Part shown: in pieces, positions 35,362-46,061 of the stretch
Layout of the letters: every line of letters begins with the position of its first letter
Position numbering within the stretch: the stretch's first letter is position 1
From: Nemophila menziesii
Lineage: Eukaryota; Streptophyta; Magnoliopsida; Boraginales; Hydrophyllaceae
NCBI GenBank assembly: GCA_029959085.1
Contig: JARWIR010000002.1
Span: forward strand, 67,696,154 to 67,760,153
Direction: 5' to 3'
DNA length: 64,000 nt
Notes under the pieces: model-generated
What the model was told of the DNA's origin: nothing
The model's input: the letters and a program-made list of their open reading frames with translations, nothing else
Databases searched by the model: none
Position numbers and translations under genes: made by a program

Positions 35362-37411
35362 GATTTGTTGATGGCTAATGAGGAGTGGGCCAAAATCCTA
35401 CTCTAAATTATCCAAATATACATACCACACCTACATTAAGCCTACATTACAACCTTAAAGACCTTAGGGTTCTTGAAATGCAAATTAGGAGCTTTCACAT
35501 TGATATAGAGTAGTTAGATGGACCTAAGAAAATAGTGACGATCAAGGAACACCATGTAGCCACCACTAAGAGATGACATATCTTCATGCATTGCGCTCTA
35601 ATTGGATCTTGAAATTAACATGTGTATATTATTTATTTGATAGGTGTATACTTGACGTAGTTTGTGAATTATGCTATATGAGGCTTGTCAATATTTGTGC
35701 TTTAGTGTCATTCATTATGTGTTATACTCTTTCTTCTTTCTTGAGCATAATTGACTTAGACCCTTCTAAGCTCCTTTTCATTTATTTTATTTTCAATTTT
35801 TTCGGGACGACAGAGCCTTGAGTTGGGGGTCTTGATGTCTCTCTTTTTTTTGATGAATAAATCCATTCACGAGACATTATTTTAAGGAGTTTATTGGGCC
35901 AAGTGAGGGATTTTTCCTTGTTATTTTCTACATTGTACTTTTTCCTTTTATTTTGGACTTTTATCTGTTTATAGAGATTTTGAACTTTAATGGTGTATTT
36001 AGTGTATAGCTTTCAGGCACATGCTTAATACAAGGTTCCAAGATTAGGAGAAGAATTCAAAGAGCCAAGAGAAACCCCAAGTCAAAGCGAAAATCGAGTT
36101 TAGAGCCACTGTGGTGTTAAGGCTTTTACCAGAAAATTCTTGTACCTTAATTTTTCTATCACTTCGACGTTGTGGTTAGATATTTGGACCTGATTTCTAT
36201 TTATTTAGAAAATATTTTGAAGCCAGGGACCCATGGAAAGTGATAGTAGTCAATTCAGAGTTAAGATGAGTAAGTTATGCTATTTGCACCCGCCATGGTT
36301 CGAACCAGAAATTTGGTTAAGTAAAAACAGGGTTGGCCCCTTATAAACCTAATTTCCTAAATCTAAGGAGGGTCCAACGTTTTTAGAAGCTTTATAAGCT
36401 CATTTTCAAGCCCCATATCAGTACCGCTTCATACACGCAACATTATCCAGAAAAATTTCAACAGTTTAGAAGAGGAGGAGAAGCACTAGCTCAAACAGAA
36501 GAGGAAGAATAAGAGCTTGTCTATGAACCCAGCCATTCTACCTCAACAAATCACCATCTCCTCTTATCCTCAACAGTAATTAATTTATTTTCTATTTTAA
36601 ACTTGAATTTGTCATTATTTTTAATTAGTTTTTAGTTCTTTATTGTTAATTTGAGTATGAGTTAAATTATCACTGGTTGAGGATGCTTTTGTAATACATT
36701 TGGCTTAGATTTTTATTTATGTTATTATATTTGGGATATCATTGAGATATTTAATTAAAGTGGGTTTTAATTATATTTCCATTGTTTATATACGTGTTAT
36801 AATTACTCCTGGCTCTGTCCTAGTAGTAGGAACTGTCTTTATTGACCTAACACCCGGGTGGGGGAGGGGGGATATTACAAAACTAGTATACAAGCGCTTA
36901 GTACTTTGAGCCAGTGGGTTCTTACACTCTAGGTAGTCAATAGCGTAAGGGGGACTTAAGCCTACCTGAAAGCCGAGAAGAATAAGGTAGAGAGCTAAGA
37001 TCGCCTGTGCAGGGGCTTAGATTGATCTAGAATCCTGATTAGTGTGAACAACAAAACCACTCTCCCTCATTAGTAACAAATTTAATTATCGGCATAGTTT
37101 ATTACCTAGCAATATCCTCAAGCATATATCTCATCGAATTAGCTCTGTTTACTTTAGTTGTTTACTTTCATTATTATCTGATTATCATTCTTAGTTAAAT
37201 TCTATATACTATTATCTTGTCTTTAGTTATTAATTATTACAAAACCAATACAAACTTTCTCCCATTTTATCCTTAGTATTTCGTTATTTAAATTATAAAC
37301 TCTACACATTTACATTACTCTGAACACGATAACCTTACTTATCATTCTTGCTAACATACGATCCGTACTCTGGGGAGTCGCTTCCCCTATTATTTGTACT
37401 CTATTTATCAA
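35362..37411 (+). repeat. Element E 3' interior and 3' LTR
   Basis: 35362-35832 is collinear with the last part of the A interior (compare 25895: GATTCGTTGATGGCTAGTGA) and ends in the polypurine tract TTGAGTTGGGGGTCT. The LTR begins TGATGTCTCTC at 35833 and can be followed to about 37411, where it breaks off in TACTCTATTTATC against LINE 3 without the usual end. It is clearly diverged from the A and B LTRs and represents an older family. Confidence 0.75.
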
Positions 37412-40400
37412 CGAGGACGACAGCTATCACATATCTAATTTCACATTTATCGTATGTTTTGGATGTTTCCTCTTTTTTCCATAAAGGAAGATACCTCTTG
37501 AGAAATAATAATGTTATCATGGATCGCACATCTTTTAATAAATGCCACTTGAGTTGGCAAAATGATAGGATCCATGTAGTGTGTCAACGTGTATTTTGGA
37601 GATAATTTTGTATCCAACATTTAACACGAGAAATGAGACGATAATCCATACACCGTCTCCTGGTCGTCATCTTTCGGTATAGGTGTAATGAAAGTGTCAT
37701 TTAAATTCTCGAGGGGATATATTATGATTGAACAAGTCATGTAACATAAGTAAAATATCATATTTAGTTAATTCCCTGAATTATGATAAAATTTACCATT
37801 CATTCTATCTGGTCTTGGTGCTTTTCAGCGACATGTCAAAATATACTCTTTGTACCTCTTCCATAGTTGGATATTTAGTTAGTTCAACATTCATAACTTT
37901 CGTAACTCTCCTTCGGTCCAATTATGGTGCCTATGTTATTTTATTATTTCCACGTTCCTCAAAATTTCATTGTAGAAACTTGAAAGCAACCTCGGATGTC
38001 TGGAATTTCTTCTTCCTAGTCTCGACATTGTATCTGATTATTCAAATACTATTCCTTTTTATGTGTTGTATTGTTGATACATGGAAAAAATTTGTGCTAC
38101 GAACCTTGCACTGTATCCATATTTTCCTAGACATATCCACATGATATTTTTCTTCATTTTTCCACGCCGTATTTAAATGTTCCCTTACTTGACATTTCTC
38201 TTCTTGTCACTTAGAGGTTGGATTGGAATTGGCAATCGTTATCAATCTATCTTGTAGTGGTTGTATGGTGGGTCCTTGTGTGTTATAAATAAAATGCTAA
38301 AGTTGAGGACTCACAAACTGAAAGTGTACGGTTGTCCAAGTAATAAACCAATAAATCGGGATTCATTCGCAGGGACAAAATAGGTACAACTCAGATGTAT
38401 ATCAAACAGTGATTTAATTGCAAATACGGAAAAGTAAATGATAAAATATTTGTTTTGGTTTTCTAAAACTAAGGTGCAAGTAAATTAAATGCTAAATTAA
38501 TTAAACTGAAATGGAAATAATGCAAGTAAAGAGGCTAGAAGCAAGGGAAGATGTAGTACTTGAGTCTCGCAAGGTTTCACCTAAACCTTCTTAATTAACG
38601 CTTTCTGTTAAGGGTTGAATCGTTATGCTAGTCGGGATTCTAAAGTCTATTAGCCCCCGTCAGGGTGGACCTAAGAACTCTTCTACGGTATTCTAAACTC
38701 AGTCAAGATGATTAAAACTACTTTTAGAGGGTTCAATTTCTTACCGCATTGGCTATTGGTTAGTCAAGCTTGTCAAGGTCATTCGCGAATACCAACGGCA
38801 ATTACCTAGGTTTGTATCTAAACCCCCCGTCAAGGTGATCACTACGCCACTATAGTGAATAGCCTACATACTAACAATTATACTTAGTTCATGACTCTAA
38901 AGATAATAATTCAAAAACAAAATAAAAGCCAACATAAATAACGAATTCAATTTAAATTAAGAAATCCCAAATTAGAAAAACATTAAATAATCAAGTTAGG
39001 GTTCTACCCAATTCGTGATTCTCAAGTACAAAGGGAAATTAGCTCATAATTGAAATAAAAACTAAAGAAATAAAATTAAAAGAGCTCATGTTTATTACAG
39101 AATTAAATTATGAAGGAACCTAATTAAGGAATTGGGTTTGGCTGCGATTTGGAGAAGATGACTTTCTCCAGCTCTCAGCTTTCTCCTTTTCCTTGCTTTA
39201 GACTTTCTCTCTGGCGCTTCTGACTTGTATGAATTGAGTTGTGTGTAAAATAAAAGTCAAAAGGTCTATTTATAAGCTTAAATTCGGACTTGGGCTCTAC
39301 TTAAGTACATTAGTGAAATATTAAATGGCCCAAGTTCAATCTTCTAATTAAAATTCTGTAAGTGGTGTACACCCTTCATTAAAACGGTTGTAACTTTCTC
39401 AAATCAACTCCAAATTGACCCGTTCAAGTTGCTAAATCTTCATAACTAGATAAGAAATGAATCTTCTTTACAAGTCATAGGCTGAATCCACGTCTAAGTA
39501 GCTCTAAATCAGCAATTAACATCAGCCTTCCAGATTTGCAGCTTCAACTTGTCAACTCTTCGGGATATTTCTTCTCGCCTTTGACTTCTTTACACGATCT
39601 AAGACTTTAATTCTTGAGTCCTCTCCTTGTATAGCATCTATGAACATACAAATTTTGCACTAAAAAAACTCATTTAACATGAAGAAGCTTAATAAATGAA
39701 AAATAATAAATTCCAAGGAGAGAAAATGAAATATACCGAATTAATCCTAAAAGTCTATCATATTAGTCAATTATTCACTTAGATTGATGTCTCCTAAGAG
39801 CATAAAATTAGAAAAAAAAATAGATACATTATTGTATCCTTACTTTGCGGTTTTGGAATGTTCTCTTACTCTATATTCTCAATTATATAATTGTGTCATC
39901 TTGTTTTTCCAGCGATTCCTCCTCCCATAGGTCACCCCATGATGTTTTAATAACTTCCCACTGTCCTCGTGATCTAACTAGAAAGTTCCAAATGTTAATA
40001 ACTTTTGTCCTTGTCGCATTGTAAGATCAAATTGCAGAATTAATGAGGAATGACCTAATACAGTTGCTGGAGGTATAAACACATATGCGTCAGGAACCCT
40101 ATTCATCTAATTAAAGGAACCAATGGCCCGATCATGTTTTATCTTAACGAGATCATTATCGCTTTGGCAGTTTTTTCACGTATAAAAACAACCATAAGAG
40201 TGTAATTCCACTTAGTTATTAGCCTAAATAAATTCATTAATTTTATAATATAATGATTATCAACGGGATTTTGACTACATTTTTCATTTGCGCTTAGAGC
40301 ATCATTGAAGTCCCGTATAATAGGCCATGTGTCATCAGGATTAAGTTTCCACTTAGTTAATTGTTTCCAAATTTTAATATGATCATAAAAAATAGAATGA

Positions 40401-41179
40401 AAATGTAAACACACAATAAAATAAGGGAATTCATATTATTGATACGTAAAATTACAAAATAATGGCAAGTGCGTACAATACAAAGATTAAGGTTAGACTG
40501 CCACAACAAAAAATGCCCCAGATTGCATAGCTGGTCCGCAACGTCTTGGACAAACTTGTGATCATAATTAAATTGTTGAATCACACTGTGGGAATCCCCG
40601 GTGCTAATAAATAACTGTTTCAATAAACACACAAAACCCAGTTTATACTTACCCAATACAGACTTAACCATACGACATGTCAAGAAGCCCCAAATACTTG
40701 ACAATTCCAAACACATCTCTTCATTTCTAATTTAGGGACACAGTAGAGGGGTGGACGCTTCCCTTCAAATTCTTTTTTTTTTCTTTTTGATACAATAGAG
40801 GCCAAATAAAATGACCAGGAGGATGATCTCCTCCAAATTATCAAATTCTTTCATTTGCTAATGATTCCTAATTTACCTTTGATTTTTTTATACTCATTCT
40901 CAGATAGGTCCTCACTATTCGAATCATTGCTTCCTAAATCAAACTTTTCATCCTCCCCACTATACATATTTAACAAATCTTCTTCGAACTCATTCTCAGT
41001 CACTTGTTTCCCATCATTCTCAAGTTCCACAAAATTGTCAGCTTATAATTCTAACATCTCTTCTTGATTAGTCTCATGCACTTCTGAAGTTATATGTACA
41101 TCTATTTCCACGTGTTCTTCGTCCATCCTTTTTACTTTAAACTTAAAGTCTCCTTTATTCACTTTTGATAGTTTGCTCA
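37412..41179 (-). pseudogene. LINE 3 ORF2 (endonuclease and RT) and ORF1 tail
   Basis: RT block: KAPRPDRMNGKFYHNSGN near 37770-37830, then TPIPKDD and FIKRCAIHDNIIISQEVSSF near 37495-37580, ending at a degraded KTYDKC. The endonuclease has RDFNDALSANEK near 40280-40320 (canonical GDFND; Gly replaced by Arg). The acidic stretch at about 40860-41170, read leftward, is probably the ORF1 C-terminus. Stops and frameshifts are frequent. The solo LTR 38266-39831 cuts the frame between endonuclease and RT. Confidence 0.8.
38266..39831 (-). repeat. Solo gypsy-type LTR with TSD TTGTA
   Basis: A 1566-bp LTR in minus orientation that opens TGGTGGGTCC on the plus strand and shares GGTTGTCCAAGTAATA with element D. 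Its other end reads GATACATTA (CA eroded to TA). TTGTA is found at 38261-38265 and 39832-39836. Confidence 0.87.
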
Positions 41180-41373
41180 TAATAGTGTATAAGACAAAGT
41201 TAGTTAGTGAGTCATGTAGTGACTCATAGATAAGACAAAATAGTACAATCAATTGGTAGTCATGCAATACCACACAATGTAGAGCATTGTGTACTATATA
41301 TATTCCTAGCTTGTAAACAGTTTAATATCAATCAATATACACATTTTCTATTATCTTTATTCTCTTGTTGATA
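41180..41373 (+). repeat. Copia 5' LTR
   Basis: Short LTR that includes TATATATA near 41297 and ends TTGTTGATA before the primer-binding site. Confidence 0.92.
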
Positions 41374-41388
41374 TGGTATCATAGAGCC
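41374..41388 (+). promoter_or_regulatory. Copia primer-binding site (initiator tRNA-Met type)
   Basis: TGGTATCATAGAGCC; the usual plant copia site is TGGTATCAGAGCC, so two extra bases interrupt the complementarity. Confidence 0.8.
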
Positions 41389-41535
41389 AGCAAGATTTTT
41401 TTTTAAAAGCTTCATCTGCCATTAATGGCGTTTTCAAGCTTTTTTTATTTTCTCTAAAATTCTTCCGCTATACTCTTATCTATGGCTTCTTCTTCTACTC
41501 CTTCCTCGTCTTCTTCTCCGATGATTACCTCTAGT

Positions 41536-42013
41536 CTATGTTGTAGATCTTGGTTTTGAGGCCTAGGCGCTCGACCCGGGCCTAGCGCCTAGGCGGGATT
41601 ATACGGGGCCTAGGCGGAATTATACGGTTTTGAATCCCGCTGTGTAATTTTGTATATTTAGTAATATATGTAGTAATTATAGAAATTTCAACTATATAAG
41701 TCATAAAATTCATCTAAAAACACTATAGTATGTATAAAAAAACTAAAAATTGAGTTATAATGTCAATTAAAAAATTCTCGAGAATAAGAAAAATAACAAG
41801 AAGGCCTATACGGACGTGTTATGCCATTAATCGGCGCCTAGGCGGCCATTTTTTGTCATTAATCGGTGCCTAGACGGGTTAGGCGCCTATTCCACGGCGA
41901 CTAAGGCGCTAGGCAAAAACGCCTAGAATTTTCACTAGGCGTAAGCGCCTGAGGGGGGAGTTGACGCCTAGACGGCGCCTAGGCGCGCCTAGGCGGGGAG
42001 ATCTACAGCATAG
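41536..42013. mobile_element. 478-bp MITE with 8-bp TSD (hAT-like) inside copia gag
   Basis: Terminal inverted repeats of 15 bp, CTATGTTGTAGATCT at 41536 and its inverse with one mismatch ending at 42013. The 8-bp duplication CCTCTAGT is at 41528-41535 and 42014-42021. The interior is unusually GC-rich for the window and full of CGCCTAGGCG-type palindromes near both ends, with an AT-rich middle. An 8-bp duplication fits hAT elements, though the terminus does not show the usual CA-G start. Removing it with one TSD copy leaves the gag frame open. Confidence 0.88.
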
Positions 42014-44416
42014 CCTCTAGTGCATCTATTCCTCCAGGATTGCTTCTTCTTCGACAAAACTGGAGTGGTTTAGTTCAAGTCAAACTAGATGCCTCTAACT
42101 ATGTTTTATGGCGAGCTCAGATTGAAGCTGTTCTTGAAGCCCATGGCTACTTAACTCGTGTTACTGACCGAGCTGATATTCCAGCTGTTACAGATCCATT
42201 GTATTCTACATGGATTCTCGAAGATCAGCAATTAAAGGTTTCTTTACTCTCATCTATGATTCCCTCTGTTTTAACTCAAGTGGTTAAGTTAGCTAGTGCA
42301 AATGATGTTTGGGTTAAGCTTGAGGAGATTTTTGTCTCTCAATGTCGAACACACATACATCAACTTAAGATGAAGCTGTGTAACATCAAGAAGGGTGATA
42401 AGCGTATGTCTGAGTATTTATCAGAAATTCAAGATCTATGTGATGGTCTTGAAACTGCTTCATCTGCGCTTCCACTTGAAGACATCATCATGTACACTCT
42501 TAAAGGCCTTCCTCATGAATATAATCAATTTAAGTCGAGTATTCGGATAACTAATGCTCATACTTCGACATTAAGCTTTCATTCGTTAAGTAGCTTATTA
42601 ATCTCTGAAGAACTCCATATTTCTATGGCTGATTCGACTGAGAATCTACAGAGCTCTCACACAGCTCTATTTACTTCATCCTCACCACAATCTATGCCTT
42701 CAAACAGAGGTGGACGTGCATATTCGCCTCGTGGTCGAGGTCGTGGCCGTGCTAGAGGAACAGTTGGGAATAATTCATCACTAAATTCCTCATATTCAGG
42801 TTACAATTCTTCAAATTCCTCTAATTCTAATGTACATACCTGTCAAATTTGTGTTCGTTTTGGTCACTCGGCGATAGATTGTTATTCTCGTGCTGATTTT
42901 GTCACTTTCCCTTCACCAAAAGCTTTGCAAAGACAAAATTACTCAGCTCACAACACTACAGTTGCTAATTATAATTCATCTAATTTCAAATCGGCTCCCT
43001 CATCTTCATCTACATCTTATAATACTCCACAGTCATCTACCTATAATTCATCTTCATCGAATTATAATCCGGAGTTATGGTATTTGGATTCTGGGGCTAA
43101 TAGTCATGTCACACCAGATCAAGGTATGCTTCAAAACTCTTCAACTTATTCTGGTGCTAACTCTGTAGCTGTTGGTAATGGTCATGCTTTGGATATAGCC
43201 AACATTGGGACTCGTAAGCTTTCTTTAAACAACTCACCCTTATACCTTAAATCTGTCTTACATGTTCCTAAAATTGCCTCTAATTTACTCTCCATCTCTC
43301 AATTTACTCGAGATAACAATTGTTGTGTTGTGTTTAATGCACATTCTGTGTCTATTCATGATATAGCCTCTCACAAACTCTTGTTTCAGGGCCCTTGTGA
43401 AGGTGGTCTATATCCCCTTCGAGTTGAGTCAACTATGGTTACTCCCTCATCCACACCTTCCAAGATTCAGTGTCTTTATTCTTCAACAGTTTCTTCACAA
43501 GCTCACTTATGGCATCTTAGACTTGGACACCCCTCTTCAAATGTGTCATCTACTTTGTCTCATATTTTAGATACAAAGCTTAATTTCAATGGCGTTTTAT
43601 GTAATCCTTGTGCTACTTCTAAGTCTCACAAGCTATCTTTTCCTTTATCTACATCTAGAAGTCAATTTCCTTTTAGTTTAATACACTCTGATGTATGGGG
43701 TCCATCTCCCATTGCATCTTGTTCTTCTTTTAAGTATTACATTGTGTTTATTGATGATTTCAGTCGATTTTCTTGGATTTATCCTCTTGTTCATAAATCT
43801 GATGTTGCTAAAGTATTTCAAATATTCTATGAAATGATTCTTACTCAATTCAAACTAAAAATTCAAACTCTAAGGTCTAATAATGGTGGTGAATATACTA
43901 GTTCCATTTTGCAACACTTTCTTCAATCAAAAGGCATCATTCATCAAACTAGTTGTCCTCACACACCAGAACAAAATGGCATTTCTGAAAGAAAACATAG
44001 ACACTTGATAGAAACCACTAGAACCTTGCTAACTCATAGTTCACTACCTCACAAATTTTGGCTTGAAGCCTTATCTGCTAGTGTCTACCTAATAAATATA
44101 TTGCCCACACCTCTACTTCAAAACAAAACTCCTTATGAAATGCTTTATAAAGTTATACCTTCTTACTCTCATCTTAAAGTCTTTGGGTGTCTTTGTTACC
44201 CATGGCTCAAGCCATATAGCTCTCATAAACTTGCACCTAAATCTGAAATGTGTGCTTTTCTTGGTTATTGCTCACATTCAAAGGGTTACAAGTGTTATTC
44301 CTTGTCCTCTAAAAAGGTCTTTATCTCAAGACATGTTGTTTTCAATGAGCATCAATTCCCTTTTGAAAATTCATTCTCTATTGATGCCTCCCAACATGAT
44401 CAAACATCTACACCCT

Positions 44417-45933
44417 TGATGTCTCCTCATTTGTGATAGATTTATATTAGTATGAGACATCATTTTTAGTGATTTAGAAGTCATTATAGTCTATTTTCTT
44501 GAGAAATGCTACACTTTCCTATTTTGAGTCTTGATTTAGTAAAATAATATTTTTAGAGCATATTGGGTTTAATTATTTATTTAGTGTGAAGCTTTAAAGA
44601 TAATTATGGAGATTAATTAGCTTCCAAGTCAAAGAATACAAGATATGGAAAGAGATAAGCATGGTAATTGGAGATAAGGAAACAAAAACTAAAAACATGG
44701 AAAAGGAAAACCTGCCTTAATCCTGAATTTCTGCACCTACGACCACAAATCAGCTTATATCTCAAGAACGGTGTGGAATTTGGAGAAACGGTCAAGAGCA
44801 AAGTCGAAGATCTTTCCGAGACGATGAATTTGGTGTACTCATACGCGTCAAAAGGATGAATATCGAAGTTGTTAGAGCCAAAAGAAGATCGGACCTGATT
44901 TCATGTTTTTAGGGTTACGAATTTGAGTTGGGCTTGGAGTCCACCACTTACTTCTCCTTCAAGAAAACGAATTAGGGCTTCCAAGATACCTATAAATACA
45001 CCCTTATACCATTGTAAACATGTCCTTGCTCAGTTCTAAACATTAGCTTAAATTATAAACAATAGCTTAGTCCTTTACATTAATATTCATCCTTAGAATC
45101 AAGCTATTCATTCAAGAAGCAAGCTGACCTTTAGAGGAAGACAAGAAGAAGAAGAAGATTGGAGACTGACAAACTCCTCTTCTACATCTCACCTTCTCTA
45201 TATTTAGAGTAATTAGCTATAGATCTATGCTACACCATCTTTCTAAGCTATTATTCTGTAAGTTTTACTTTTAATTGTTGGATTATTATTTTGTCTACAT
45301 TCATAAATACTATTTGTTATTTTAATTGATTGAGCTTGGCGTATATTGTTATTATGTGTTTTGACTTATTGTTACACCTTAGATTTGGCCAATCTTAGGA
45401 TTATTCTTAGTTATTGACAACACCACATAATCGTCTAGTTTTGATCCCTTGCCTAACTAGATAGCCATCAAGGTTTGATTTAATCACCAATCATTACTTA
45501 GGAATCCCTAGTAGTGGAGAGGTTGCTCCTAAGCCTAGAAGGCTAGGTAGAATTTAGAATCCTGGTTAATATATAATGCTTAATCTGTGACAGGTTAGAA
45601 TAACGTTCTAACGATTTAGTAATAGACTCATATTAGTGATCCTAATCTATTAGACTTACATTCATATTTATTTATCTGCATTCATATTTGTTTATTTCAT
45701 ATCAGATATTTATTTCTAGTTTTATATTTTATTCTAGAACATATAAATTCATCTACGCTTGTTAAATATAAGTAGATCTAACGGATACAATCCCTGCGAA
45801 CGAACTTGACTTATCATTAAAACTTGCAAACGATCTGTGATACTTGCAGTGAGTTCCGTGGTTCTCAAGGGTGTGTGACTCTTTATTATTATCTTTATTT
45901 ATCTATTATTTTATCACACCTTTGCCCCCACCA
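44417..45933 (+). repeat. Element B 5' LTR
   Basis: 1517 bp, TGATGTCTCC to CCCCCACCA; TATAAATA at 44991-44998. It has an extra GTTCTAAC near 45604 that is absent from the 3' LTR, a short tandem duplication. Confidence 0.94.
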
Positions 45934-45939
45934 AGTTTT

Positions 45940-45957
45940 TGGCGCCGCTGCCGGGGA
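45940..45957 (+). promoter_or_regulatory. Element B primer-binding site (tRNA-Asp type)
   Basis: TGGCGCCGCTGCCGGGGA, identical to that of element A and six bases after the LTR. Confidence 0.9.
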
Positions 45958-46061
45958 TTTATCTTTAAGTTAAATCTATTTTGTGTTTATTTAGTGTAGA
46001 AGTTTTTATTTGTTTTCAGTTTTATGCTTTCTTTTTGTTTTAGTCTTTCTCAGGATTTTAG

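Noticed and set aside
37728..38144. Plus-strand 138-aa hydrophobic open frame
   Set aside because: Antisense to LINE 3 reverse transcriptase, whose conserved KAPRPDRMNG block is read on the other strand.
44613..44859. Small open frames inside the A and B LTRs (both strands, repeated in each LTR)
   Set aside because: They are LTR sequence around the promoter; identical copies in both LTRs follow from the LTR duplication.
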